Assembly: GCA_016647705.1 (NCBI GenBank)
Contig: CM028335.1
Location: forward strand, 40,182,712 to 40,246,711
DNA: 64,000 bases
Direction: 5' to 3'
Origin: Eucommia ulmoides
Lineage: Eukaryota > Streptophyta > Magnoliopsida > Garryales > Eucommiaceae
Both the position numbers and the translations under genes were made by a program. The notes under the pieces are model-generated. The model was not told the DNA's origin. It did not search any database and worked only from the letters and a program-made list of their open reading frames with translations. Positions 1-10,434 of this stretch are shown here, in pieces. Position 1 is the stretch's first letter. Each line of letters opens with the position of its first letter.

Positions 1-303
1 GCCCATGAGGTGACCAATTCTTCTCCCCTCTTGCCACCACAATTGTCGCTTGACCTGGAATTGTTAGCATAGTTTGCTGAAGTTCTTGGAGTGCGTAATC
101 TGGACATTGGTGGTACTACTCTTGTTGAAGTTATGAGCCAATGAAAAGATTTGCCACAGTTTGAGGCCACTTGGGAGAAATTTGAAACCATTCAGCAACA
201 GTTTCCCCTTGAGGACAAGGTGAAAGTTTGGGCGACGGGTAATGATAGACCACTAATGAGGTACACCTATGCACGGCGCAAGAAAGAAAACGACAGTTAC
301 TAA
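1..303 (+). pseudogene. Ty3/gypsy pol C-terminus with chromodomain (decayed)
   Basis: Frame 1 reads as the C-terminal tail of a chromovirus-type integrase. An LPPQL motif (about 31-45) leads into a chromodomain-like stretch ending FEATWEKFETIQQQFPLEDKV, which is the usual end of plant Ty3/gypsy pol (the tryptophan and the QQFP/LEDKV block are visible). Two in-frame stops break it: TAG at 70-72 and TGA at 142-144. The second sits where the family usually has tryptophan. The reading frame ends in TAA at 301-303, which is also the target duplication of the MITE that follows. The protein would have guided integration by binding chromatin; this copy cannot be expressed intact. It lies inside intron 3 of PBA1, on the strand opposite to that gene. 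The rest of pol is outside the window. Confidence 0.85.
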
Positions 304-876
304 GGCCCCGTTTGGTTAGTGTTCCCAACCAAACCCAACCCAACCCAACCCAACCCAAAAATTCTGAGTTTGATTTTTGGGAACGCGTTTAGCAAATACA
401 AAACTCAACCCAACCCAACTCAAAAAATAGGAATTGATTCTCAAAATGTTAAGGAAATGAGAAACAAAAAAAACTTATTTGTTTTTTTAGCCAAAAAACT
501 TAACCCAAAATTCTCAACTCCGGCCACTGTCCGACGACCACCCACCGCTGGTCACTGTCCCCCGCCGCCGTCCGACTACCGTCGCCAGCCACTTCCGGCG
601 ACCGTCGCCGGACACCATGCGTCGCCGTCCGTCCGCCGCCACCGGCCGGCCATTTGACACCACCCGCCGGCGCCGGCGTCCGGCCGCCGCCAAACACAAA
701 AAAAAATTCAAAAAAAATAATTAGTTTTAAGATAAAATCGTTACCAAATACATTCTGTTCTCAGCACAAAACAAAAATTGTCGTTACCAAACACAATTCT
801 GTTCCCAAAATTCTCAACTCAACCCAACCCATTCCAGTTGAGTTCAGAAAAGTGGGAACACTAACCAAACGCCACC
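304..876. mobile_element. PIF/Harbinger-like MITE with GC-rich core
   Basis: A 573-bp element has terminal inverted repeats GGCCCCGTTTGGTTAGTGTT (left) and GGTGGCGTTTGGTTAGTGTT (right, reverse complement). It is flanked by TAA at 301-303 and 877-879, which fits the 3-bp TWA duplication of PIF/Harbinger (Tourist-like) elements. The left end carries CCCAA/CCAAC direct repeats. The centre (about 520-700) is very GC-rich and rich in CCGCC/CCGGC. No transposase is present. It shares internal motifs (GTTTGGTAACGAT, GATAAAATCG) with the element at 7456-7911, in the opposite orientation. ORFs inside are low-complexity and are not genes. Confidence 0.8.
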
Positions 877-879
877 TAA

Positions 880-1240
880 TTACCTTGATTTACGAAGTAT
901 TTTGGGAAAAATGTTGGGTAAGAATAGGAAAACTCTACCAGCCATAATTAGCTAGTTAATAATTACCTTGTATGGTAATCTGGGTAATTATGGAGAAGAG
1001 TCTTATATGGTGATAGGTAAGCAATAAAAAGGGCACTGGGGAGTGTGTAGAGGATATCGAGAATTAATTTGTATTGAGCTTTGGGTCTGGGAGAGAACTA
1101 GGTCTCTCGAATACCTAGGGTGTTTGTTTGTCTCTTTGATTTTAATGAAATACACATTTTTTCCCTCTCAACCTGTTAATTTCTCGTTACCACTAAACCT
1201 AGGTAGCATCCCATGCAATTTATTTCGATCAGCCTTGTGA
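880..1240 (+). other. Probable 3' untranslated/LTR sequence of the gypsy element at 1-303
   Basis: Once the MITE is removed, this sequence directly follows the pol stop. It holds a TATA-like AATAAAAAGG at about 1022 and a GAGAGAACTAGGTCTCTCGA hairpin at about 1091-1110. That resembles the promoter and leader part of a gypsy LTR. No second LTR is in the window, so the ends cannot be fixed. No host coding sequence was seen in 880-1420. Confidence 0.4.
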
Positions 1241-1427
1241 CAATTTTGGATCAATATGAGAACTGACGAAAATGACAGTTAACATTTAAGTTGAAGAATC
1301 AAAGAAACTACTTTGCAATTTCATTCATAACAAGTTATGACAAGTCTATAAAGAGATAAATGAGGTTTAATTGGAGTAAATATGGTATATCAAATTGCCA
1401 ATGATGTACTTTTCACATGCTCCACAA

Positions 1428-1530
1428 CAAGCAGAGTGCCCAAGGTTACCACATTGCAAGGTTAGGGGAGGGTAAAATATACACAACCTTACCCCCATAC
1501 AAGGAGAGGCTATATTATATCCATTGATCT
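1428..1530 (-). mobile_element. SINE-like fragment (tRNA-derived type)
   Basis: The segment contains CAAGGTTAGGGGAGGGTAAA followed by ACACAACCTTACCCCCAT and GAGAGGCTATATTA. Read on the minus strand this resembles the conserved body of plant tRNA-derived SINEs (GGTAAGG..GTACA..CCTCCCC). No poly(A)/poly(T) tail or target duplication could be defined, so it is probably a fragment. It lies in intron 3 of PBA1. Confidence 0.5.
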
Positions 1531-2054
1531 GAGGCCATGAAGCCACGTCATAACAAAGCCTTCTTAATGCTATTACATAAAGGGTCCTGGCACACTCAAG
1601 ACATTTACCAAATATAAAGCTCAAACCAATGACTCCAAAACAATAGATTCCCAAAGTTCTTGCATTTTAAGTTCAAATATAAGGTACTAGTCTGGAAGCT
1701 GGCCGTGAAGAATAAAATTGACATTTTGCATGTGACATTCACAAATTGAAAGAATAGATTGATCCACATGGGAGGAATAATGTTCGAGATACTATGTTCT
1801 AGGAGCAAACATGCCTACAAAGTTATTTGACTTCTGCAATTTCCACTACCCAGGGAAGAAAATATTATCACCTTTCTTTCCTCGACATATCCCATATAAA
1901 AAGAAAATTGGTTGAAACCGGAAGGAAAAAAATCCAAAACCAATAATAATGTAAAACAATGAAAGCAAATCTAGGGACTGTAGACATTTCTAACAAGTAT
2001 GCATGCATGAGCCAAACTGAAATCTTTTCATCACTAAAAGAACTTAGAATAGAG

Positions 2055-2110
2055 TACAACAACATCAACAAAGCCTTTGTCCCACCTAAGTAGGGCCAGC
2101 TTGAATGGAG
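2055..2110 (+). mobile_element. Short SINE-like motif
   Basis: The string ACAACATCAACAAAGCCTTT followed by GTCCCACCTAAGTAGGGCCAGCTT resembles the Au-SINE-type motif (CAACAACAAAGCC, TCCCAC..GTGGGGTCGGCT). It is short and degenerate and its limits are unclear. Confidence 0.35.
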
Positions 2111-2222
2111 TACAACATAAATAGTTTACTTGACATCCAAAAGAAAGTTAGACCAATGTCAACAGAATCAAATATATACGAGGGCAAATAAAATGTAAAG
2201 GAACTAATACATGTTCACTTAC

Positions 2223-2278
2223 GTGTGTTGATGAAGAAAGTGGCGAACATAATCAGAGACGATTTGTGAATCAGCAGC
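2223..2278 (-). CDS. PBA1: 20S proteasome subunit beta-1, exon 3 (gene continues left of window)
   Basis: This 56-bp exon encodes AADSQIVSDYVRHFLHQHT. It is bounded by a polypyrimidine acceptor (TTCTTTTCTCAG) at its right edge and a consensus donor GTAAGTGA at its left edge. It continues the exon 2 protein (..CRSGS) exactly in phase 0 and ends two bases into a threonine codon. Known plant beta-1 proteins read [24 protein letters not shown] at this place, so the match is near complete. There are two conservative changes, V to I and Y to H. Exon 4, expected to start with IQLGQPATV, was not found in 1-2222, so intron 3 is longer than 2.2 kb and runs off the window. Confidence 0.9.
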
Positions 2279-2737
2279 CTGAGAAAAGAATCATAAATAG
2301 GTAACTAAAACATTGAAAAGCAGCACATTATCATGGTATGCAACTGGTCCTGAATTCTGAAGCCTTATATGTCTCTTACTTTTGCTTGCCTTGGCCATGT
2401 GAAGTCATAATTGGCTTAGGTAAAAAGCAAAGTTACTCTTGCAATTCTTAGTTAATCGAAGTTGAACTCTGTAATCTCGTTATCATGGAGTTATGATAAT
2501 GATGAAAAGCTTGGTACCAGCAGTGGATGGTATGAAGTTGGTATAGATTGATTGATTCAACTTTAGTGGTCTACTGGAGGGAGCAGTGGGTAGATCAATG
2601 TTCAATATTCAAGCAAGAGGAAAAATAATTGGAAGAGTTAAGATCTGATGATATTGAGAACATTGCAGTGGCTTTTGAAGGAGGATCAAAAAGACATGCA
2701 AAGCTCATGGGTGGATACAGCAAGGGCTTAGTGGGGG

Positions 2738-2758
2738 CGGGGGGGGGGGGGGGGGGGG
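2738..2758 (+). repeat. Poly-G run of about 20, with a poly-C run 60 bases downstream
   Basis: GGGGGC is followed by about 20 uninterrupted G residues, and nine C residues lie at 2821-2829. The two runs could pair in a hairpin, or the G run could form a quadruplex. Homopolymers of this length are also prone to assembly or base-calling error. On the transcribed strand of PBA1 this falls in intron 2. Confidence 0.8.
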
Positions 2759-4197
2759 ACTCAATTTTTCTTCCTATCATATTACTATTCCTTCTTTTAA
2801 TCAAAGAAACAACCTCTATGCCCCCCCCCACTCAAATAAGATAGTTGTCCAAGTCTCAGCCCAAAAAATTAGTGCTCATGTCTCCCATATTTATATTCAC
2901 GAAATAATATATTCAAATATATCAAACACATTTTTTTTGTTAACATTTTAAACATTTGAAAAAGTGTTGCAGGCAAAAAAAAAAAAAAATTGTTGCAGCT
3001 TTGCAAATCTACTATTCAACAATACTCGATCATTTTTATAAAGTTGTATTCTAAAAATTAATTCCGAATCGAAGAATCTAAATCAAAATCCAAGTAAGTT
3101 CACTAAAAATTTTATCTAAAAAAATAATATATATTTATATATTTTTCATGAGGTGCTAACATTTGTTCAATAATTGATTAAATTCTTCTCCATTTCTTCT
3201 CAAATTAATTTGTAGATGTGGTTTATGTTGTGATTGGATGTTACATGAATATTTTTTAAATTATTTATTTGTAAGTGAAATTAGAGTAGTAAACTAATTA
3301 TAATAATTTTTGAACCAGTCAATAAAAATGCATTTCAAAAAGAAATCAAAGTTTGAATCGTTTCATACAAGTAAAAGTAAATTTTCGTATGAAATGAATT
3401 TGACAGATGAAAAACCATCGCGGTCAATTGTAAATGTGTGAATCCGAACTTTTATAACGAATAGATAAATATTTTTATACAATTATGTTCGAGCATTTTA
3501 TCTTTAGTTAATCAATTTTAAAATATGACACCACTTAATAAAAAATTTGGATCAGCTGCTGCATACTGCAGTGCTACCTTTAACAAATTCAATCTGTATT
3601 GGCTGGAACTAGAAAAATATCACATTACCATGCTTTAACCAAAAGATGAAGTAAAAGAAGTCATATCCCAAAGAATTGACAAGTCTCATCTAAAGTTTTC
3701 TTGATATACTATGGATTTGACTATACTCTATATAGATTTGAGTTGTAAGGAAACTGACGCCATTGATTGTATAGTACAAGAAACAGTTCTTGTAAAGTCA
3801 ATAAAGCAAATCAGTGGAAATCCATCAACCCTCGACTCTGGAAAGTATAGTCGTATAAAACTCCAAGTAGAACATTACAACCCAGTCTATGCACCAAAAG
3901 ATTTACCGAACTGAGGAACATATCAACAAAAGCATATCACAATAATGTAATCAGTAAGGCCTGCAAAGTAACAAAACAAAAAAAAAAAAAACACTAGCAC
4001 AATTTTTTGTGTTCGAGTCTAGATTTGTGTTTGAAACGACTGGCATAGTTGTTAATGTAACTTAGAATTTAGGAGAAAATTTAAACCGCAAATAACCATT
4101 CTTGCCTACTTCGAGCACCAATCTACCGATTATCTCATAACTATTTTTGTAAACTAATTAAACCAGCGGAAGACACCCACGAACCATTTAATCCCAT

Positions 4198-4818
4198 CAA
4201 TGTTGTAAAAGGCGCAGACACAAGGCGGGGCGTTTTAACATGTCCCAGGCGAGGCGTAAATCTTGAGGAGTGGGGCGTAAGCCCCATGAAATATGAATTT
4301 TTATTAAAAATACCTAAAACTAATTGTAGGGAAAAAATATAAGATGACAAAAGAAAAATAATGGACATGTATAAAAAATTTAAGCTAAGTTATTAACAAA
4401 GTAAAACAATGAAAACTTCTATAGGATAGTGGACGGGAAATAAGTAAAGATGTAAGTTCAACCCTCCCTAGAAATATTTATTTAGTCACCCAATCATAAA
4501 ATAATGAAAGACAAGCAGTTTAAACTATATCTTAGGGTTATTTTCTAATAGTAACTTGAGTTATGTTAAATGCTAACCATAGTTAAAACCTAAAATAATT
4601 TAATTTTAATTAATATTTAATTTATTGAAATAAAAAAATGAAAAAAGACATTCGGCTTACACCTCAAACCTTGGGCTTCACCCAATTTTTATGCCTAGGG
4701 CTCCGCTCAAACGTCTGCGACATACGCCCAAGGAGCATTTCACCCCAGCCATAGCCCAAGGGCATTTCTACTACGCCTCGCCTCTGGACTCGCCCAGGAA
4801 ACGCCTTTTGCAACACTA
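4198..4818. mobile_element. hAT-like non-autonomous element, GGCG-rich ends (copy 1)
   Basis: The 621-bp element is bounded by a perfect 8-bp duplication AATCCCAT (4190-4197 and 4819-4826). Inverted ends read CAATGTTGTAAAAGGCG and TAGTGTTGCAAAAGGCG. Subterminal regions are rich in short GGCG/CGCC words (AGGCGGGGCG, AGGCGAGGCG). The 8-bp duplication and the CA/TA-type ends fit the hAT superfamily. No transposase is present. It belongs with the elements at 5147-6158 and 11733-12256. Confidence 0.8.
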
Positions 4819-5146
4819 AATCCCATTTTTTAATTAGGCCAAATATAACTAACGAAAATACCCACAATAATTCCGAGATTATGAATTTGACGAGATCTTT
4901 CCATATCAATTTAAATTTAGATTCTTGTTCCCATTTATGCTCCCTAAAATTTTGGGATTTGCTATATGTTAGAACATTTTCATTTTCAAGTATAAGTTGT
5001 ACTTTTCCATATATATTTAACCTTTATTTGGTTAGACTTTCACATATTTCAATTTTGAATTTAAAATTCAAACTATAAGTCATTCTCATCTAAAACTAAT
5101 TGTTCCGGTACATGTTGAATGCAAAATTCAAAAGCTTTGTTATATT

Positions 5147-6158
5147 CATAGTTTTTAAAGACAGGCATGGGCGCAAGGCGTTGTTCTAGCACCTCATCTA
5201 GGTTTAGGCGTGCGGCAAGTCCAAAGAGCACGCTTATGGCGCGCCTTCCACAAATCCTTTGCTTTTCTAACTTATACCCAACCCGATTGAAGTTAACCCT
5301 TCCAATTCCAAGTATGTCCTAATCCAGGTCTTTTGCGATTGAAAGGAGACAAGTGGCGACCTTGCACCCTAGTCCAGGTATGTCCTTTGCTTTTTCTTCC
5401 TCTTCTCTTATGTTCTTCTTCTTTTTCTCTTATGCGCTTCTTCATCTTCTTTTTCTATTCTATCGTTCTACACTTCTTTTCTTCTCTTAAGGGCTTCTTC
5501 TTCTTTTTTTCTCTTCTACCATTCTGCGTTGCTTCTTCTTCTTCTTCTGCACCTATAACGATTGTTGACTTTTTTTTTATTTTTCCTTTTTTTTCCCGGA
5601 TGCAGCAAGGGCTTCTTGTTGTGCCCTGATTTTTCTTTTTCATTTGTTTCTTCTTCTTTTTTCATTTTACATTCTAGTTAGATTTTTCAATTTTCCTTTT
5701 TTGTGTTAATGTTGGTTCTAAATACTTTAGTTATGAGGCTATATTTGGTGGTCAATTATTATTTTATGCTAATTTCTCTATTTCATGGGAATCAAATCAA
5801 ATTATCTTATGCTAAATTCTCTATTATGCTATTTTTGCTTCTTTTTATGGATTTTTAAAAAAAAATATTTGGATTTTGGAATGGAGTGCTGGGAGTTATT
5901 TAGAAAAAAAACACTAGTTGGTCTTTTTGTGTTTATTGGCTCATATGCGAGTGTCTGTGTGTTTTATTTTTAATAATTAGAATGTTAGTTAATAGTTTTA
6001 CTTTTTGAGTATAAATTTGCAAACAATACTATCAGTTACTCTCTTTTTTTATGTGGTGCGTCTTACTACACTTAGGCTAGGGCCTCGCCTTGCGCCTAAA
6101 CTCCAGGGGAACTTTGCACCTCAGTGACTCAGTGCACCTAAAGCCTTTAATAACTATG
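5147..6158. mobile_element. hAT-like non-autonomous element (copy 2)
   Basis: The 1012-bp element is flanked by GTTATATT (5139-5146) and GTTACATT (6159-6166), an 8-bp duplication with one mismatch. Ends are CATAGTTTTTAAAGACAGGC and, reverse complemented, CATAGTTATTAAAGGCTTTA. Subterminal GGCGCAAGGCG and CGCCTTGCGCC words pair as inverted repeats. The centre (5380-5660) is pyrimidine-rich CTT repeat; the ORFs seen there are low complexity and not genes. Confidence 0.8.
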
Positions 6159-6272
6159 GTTACATTCAACATTATCAATTATGTAGGCATGATCGACATT
6201 GGAGTCTATAAAAACATTGTGTTACATTCAATTTTTATTTATACAGAAACATAACTATAAACAACAGCCATT

Positions 6273-7121
6273 TGATGAGAATCAACGATCACCATCAAAG
6301 GATCCGCTACATGTTCCAATTGGGCCTATTACTAAGGCAAGATCCAAGAAGATCAAAGCAGTACTTAATGGGCTAATTTAAGAGATTTGGCCTATGTCTA
6401 CAATAGTTAAGTCCAAATTAGGCCTATCGAACACTCAAGGCCTAATCCATCTAATCAAGACAAACGAATGGGCTTAGAGATGAACTTAAATGGGCCAAGG
6501 CATGAAGACCACGAAAATTCAACATATTTATTTTATTTATTAGTCCTTTAATTTAATTTAGATTTTTTAGTTGATGGTTTGTAAGGCATGGTAGTCAATT
6601 AGACTTTTCCTTTTTAGGCTAGAAGTGTAAGACAAGTTAAGAAACTTCCTTATTTTTTTATTTTGTCTTGTAATATTTGACACTAGGGTTTCCTTTATTT
6701 TCTATTATGGCCGCCACTGTTCATGGATACTGTTCACGGCCACACTAGGGTTTCTTTTATTTTTGACCACCTATTTAAGAGAGTTGTATCTCGTGGAAAA
6801 AACACATTACTTTTTTATTAATCCAATTGTGAGAGTTTTTCTTAAGTTCTTCAGAAAACTTTTCCTAAACTTATCAAGAATTTCTAATGGCGTTCAAATC
6901 CTATATCTTTGGTTCATGATTCGTTATAATCATTGGGTCAAGATCGTTACTTATACCATTGGTTCACATTTCGTACATAAACGTTGAGTCAAGATAATCT
7001 ATCTTAAATTCCTTATTTCGTGTTATTGTCTTTTCGTTTATAAATCTGATTTAGTACGATCCTCATGAAGAAACCCTAAGTTGGTTTCGAGACTCACTAA
7101 TTCTTGATGAGGTTCGTATCA
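6273..7121 (+). repeat. 5' LTR of the gypsy element
   Basis: It begins TGATGAGAATC and ends GTTCGTATCA, matching the 3' LTR at 10435-11294 along its length. The first 200 bases can be translated as the pol C-terminal motif (KDPLHVPIGPITKARSKKIK, 6300-6357). A TATA-like TATTTAAG lies at 6772-6779, about 60% along the LTR. The ends are TG..CA. Confidence 0.92.
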
Positions 7122-7455
7122 TTTCATCTATCCTTTTCTTTTTCGTTCATTAATATTAATTCCTTCCAAAAAAAAAATTCTTGACCGAATTATATCGTCA
7201 AAACTGGTTCGACTTTGTTTAAAGTACTATGTTTTTTTTTCAATCTATTCAAATCTGGTCAGATCTTTATCAAAAACGCGGTGCACCTTTGTTCTGGTCA
7301 AATCTCGTTTTAAAGGTTGCCGAATTTCATTATTTAAAAAAGAAAAAAGGGGAAAAAAAAAAAAAGGAAAATTCAACAACTCAAAAAAAAATTGAGAATT
7401 ATTTATTTTTGTTCTAGTCCATAACACTTTTCTTTATGTTCTTCTTGTTCGCTTT

Positions 7456-7911
7456 GGTGGCGTTTGGTAACCATTTCTGTTCCCATCCCTTCAGTAGGAT
7501 GGGAATAGAATGGGATGGGATGAGAATTTTGTTTCCTTCTTAAGAGTAGAATCGTGTTTGGTAACGATAATTTTTTTTTTTTTGTTTTGGGAACAGAATC
7601 GTGTTTGGGAACGATTTTATCCTAAAACCATTTTTTTCTTTTTTTTTGAGATTTTTTTTTTTGGCCGAACGGCAGTGACGGCGACGGTGGCCGGCGGCAG
7701 ATGGTGGCTAGCCGGCGGATGAACAGTGGCAGTGATTTTGGGAATGGAATGGGAATAATGAGAAACAACTTTTTTTTGTTTCTCATTTCATAAGAAAAAA
7801 AAGTGGGCACAATTCTCAAATGGGAACGGGAACAAAAATTATCAAATGCTATTTCCAAACAGAAATACCAAAAATCTGGGAATGGGATGGAAACGGTTAC
7901 CAAACGGGGTC
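7456..7911. mobile_element. PIF/Harbinger-like MITE nested in the gypsy leader
   Basis: The 456-bp element has ends GGTGGCGTTTGGTAACC and, reverse complemented, GACCCCGTTTGGTAACC. TTT lies on both sides and may be a 3-bp duplication that departs from TWA. A GC-rich GGCGACGGTGGCCGGCGG core sits at about 7679-7720. It shares GTTTGGTAACGAT and CGATTTTATC with the element at 304-876, in inverse orientation, so both are members of one family. Confidence 0.7.
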
Positions 7912-8252
7912 TTTGTTTTCGTTCTTAAAATCTCATTCATAGTAAATCAATTTGTTGAGTTTGAATTGCTACAAGAAAATTGCTAATTGAGGTTGGTTAA
8001 GTTCAATAAAGAACTAAAAGAATAGGAAAAGGCAAGAAAGTGTGAGCTCATAAGAGGGTAAAAGCCAAATTTGAGTGAAACACGATTGTGAGTGCCATCA
8101 ATCTTAAGGGAAACACGTGAGGGAGTGTTTGTGAGGTTTGCTAACTTTGTTTTGTAGGTTATTAAACATATCTCAAGAAACAAACAAATGCTCATTTAAT
8201 GAAGCACCGGAAAGGACAGACGTCATGGACGTCAAAGTTTTACAAAGCCTTG

Positions 8253-9464
8253 GAGCGAAAGTTTAAACGATTGAACTCGCGATTTGACAAAGTGCATGAG
8301 CGACTTGACAAAGTTGAGTCTAGTTCATAAAAAGGGCAACCACCTAAAGCTCCTAATGTACAACGACGAGAGAGGAATCTGTCTCGGTATGAATATGAAG
8401 ATGATGATGGGGATGACTTAGATGAAGAGGATTGCATCTCTAATGCAAGTTTGGGCAGATTCGGATGTGGATATGGGAATAGAGGAGATAGGTATGGAGA
8501 GCGGCTCGATAATAACTTAGAAAGCATCAAAATGACGATTCCGTTGTTCCAAGGGAAGAACGACCCTGAAGCATATTTGGAGTGGGAGAAGAAGGTGGAG
8601 TTGATTTTTGAGTGTCACAACTACTCCGAGCATAAAAAGATACAACTTGTTGTAATCGAGTTTCTTGACTATGCTATAATATGGTGGGATCAACTTGTGA
8701 TAAACAGGAGAAGCAACCATGAGAGGCCTATTGAGACGTGGGCGGAAATGAAGGTCATCATGAGGAGGCGGTTTGTCCCTAGTCACTACTATCAGGACTT
8801 GTATCAGAAATTACAAAGCGTTACACAAGGCTATCGGAGCATGGATGATTACTACAATGAGATGGAGATCGCTGTGATCCGGGCTAATGTCGAGGAAGAT
8901 AGAGAAGCTACCATGGCAAGGTTCTTGAATGGACTGAATCGGGAGATTGCCAACGTCGTGGAGTTGCAACATTACGTGGAGTTAGAGGACATGGTTCACA
9001 TGGCCATAAAGGTGGAATGGCAGCTTAAAAGGAAAAGAACTCGGTCATTTAAAAATCCGAGCTCCTCTACTTCATGGAGGCCAAATGAGAGAAAAGATGA
9101 AGGGATTGTTTCAAAATCCAAAACCGAACCACCCAAAAAGAGAGATGATGTGTCCAATGTCAACAACGGTAAAACTGAAACCCACACTCGTAACCGTGAT
9201 ATTAAATGTTTTCGTTGTTTGGGAGTAGGTCACATAACTTCACAATGCCCAAATAAGAGGACCATGATAGCACGTGTTGATGGAGAGAAGGAAACCGAAA
9301 GCGAGTGTGATGATGACCAAATACCACCACTTGAGGATACTTGTAATAATGAAGTGGAGTACCCGGTGGAGGGAGAGTTACTTGTGGCTTGGCGTGCTCT
9401 AAGTGCTCAAGTCGCGGAAGATGACTTGGACCAACAAAGGGAGAATATTTTTCATACCAGATGA
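8253..9464 (+). pseudogene. gag of the gypsy element (retrotrans_gag domain plus CCHC knuckle)
   Basis: The capsid/nucleocapsid protein packages element RNA in cytoplasmic particles. The N-terminal stretch (RFDKVHERLDKVESS) is cut by TAA at 8328-8330. From the ATG at 8451 an open 337-codon stretch remains. It has a capsid domain at about residues 45-190 ([21 protein letters not shown]) and a zinc knuckle [14 protein letters not shown] at residues 253-266, then an acidic tail. The TGA at 9462-9464 is in frame with the downstream protease. The family normally makes one gag-pol polyprotein, so this stop is a secondary mutation and not a natural gag terminus. Confidence 0.88.
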
Positions 9465-10393
9465 CATGTCAACAACAAGGTATGTAGTATGATCATTGAT
9501 GGGGGAAGTTGTACTACTGTGGCTAGCACTACTTTAGTAGAAAAAATGAACTTACCTACCTTGAAACACCCTAGACCGTATAAGTTGCAGTGGTTGAATG
9601 ATTGTGGGGAGATTCAGGTAAATAAGCAAGTGATAGTTTCCTTTTTGATTGGGAAGTACAAGGATGAAGTACTTTGTGATGTTATTCCAATGCATGAGGA
9701 TCACAAATTGATGGGCAGGCCGTGGCAATTTGCTAGGAAGGTCATTCATGACGGGTTCAAGAATAGGCATTCATTTGTTAAAGACAATAAAACCATTACT
9801 CTTCTACCGTTGACTCCAAGATAAGTGTATGAGGATCAAATGAAATTGCAAATAGAGAATGAGTTGAAAAACACTGGTGAGAACAAGAGTTCAAAAAATG
9901 AGAGTGAAAAGAGAAGAGAGTGAAAAGGAAAAAAAGAGTGAAAAAAAAGAGAAAAAAACAAAGAAACAAATGAGCCTTTATGCTAAGGCGAGTGATCTCA
10001 AGAGTGTTTTTTATACAAATTAGCCTATATGTGTACTCTTGTACAAAGAGGCTTATTTTAATACTAACGAAATTGACAAATCTTTGCCTAGTGTTGTTTA
10101 TTTGTTGTAGAAGTATAAGGACATGTTTCCTAATGATGTGCCTAGCAGATTTCTACCTAATAGAGGGATCAGGCATCCAATCTATTTTGTGCCCAGCGCA
10201 ACGATTCCTAACCAACCAGCCTATAAGCATAATTCGGAGGAGACAAAGGAACTTCAAAGGCAAGTTGAGGAGTTAATGACCAAAGGACACGTAAGAGAAG
10301 CATGACTTGATGCGTGGTACCGGTGCTACTTGTGCCTAAGAATGATGAAACTTGGCTAATGTGTGTTGATTGCCGACCTATTAATAACATTAT
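9465..10393 (+). pseudogene. pol fragment: aspartic protease and start of reverse transcriptase
   Basis: The protease has IIDGGSCTTVAS (DGGS in place of the usual D-S/T-G), then PRPYKLQWLNDCG and LMGRPWQF, ending near PLTPR. A TAA at 9822-9824 replaces what is usually glutamine, a C to T change. A lysine/glutamate-rich linker follows. RT then starts with KYKDMFPNDVP, IRHPIYFVPSATIPNQPAYK, a frameshift near 10,305, and VPVLLVPKNDETW..CVDCRPINNIM. The sequence then jumps at about 10,393 to the 3' end of the element. RT palm motifs, RNase H and integrase are absent, so the element could move only with help in trans. Confidence 0.87.
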
Positions 10394-10434
10394 GGTGAAG
10401 ATTCGAGGACGAATCCTTTTGAAGAGAAGGGGAA
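10394..10434 (+). other. pol 3' end and polypurine tract
   Basis: Downstream of the deletion joint the frame reads GEDSRTNPFEE, matching the sequence upstream of the 3' LTR in the element at 20187-31145. The purine run GAAGAGAAGGGGAA (10421-10434) immediately precedes TGATAAG of the 3' LTR. This is the expected plus-strand primer. Confidence 0.8.

Noticed and set aside
319-947. ORFs in the GC-rich left region (65-112 codons, both strands)
   Set aside because: They lie inside the MITE at 304-876 and consist of proline/arginine-rich low complexity.
1241-2222. Search for PBA1 exon 4 in intron 3
   Set aside because: No sequence encoding the expected IQLGQPATVKV block was found on the minus strand, so the exon must be outside the window.
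2629-2844. 71-codon ORF ending in poly-glycine
   Set aside because: The glycines are the poly-G run, and the rest matches nothing known and lies in PBA1 intron 2.
5333-5643. Phenylalanine/serine-rich ORF and its lysine/glutamate-rich antisense
   Set aside because: It is a CTT/GAA simple repeat inside the hAT-like element.
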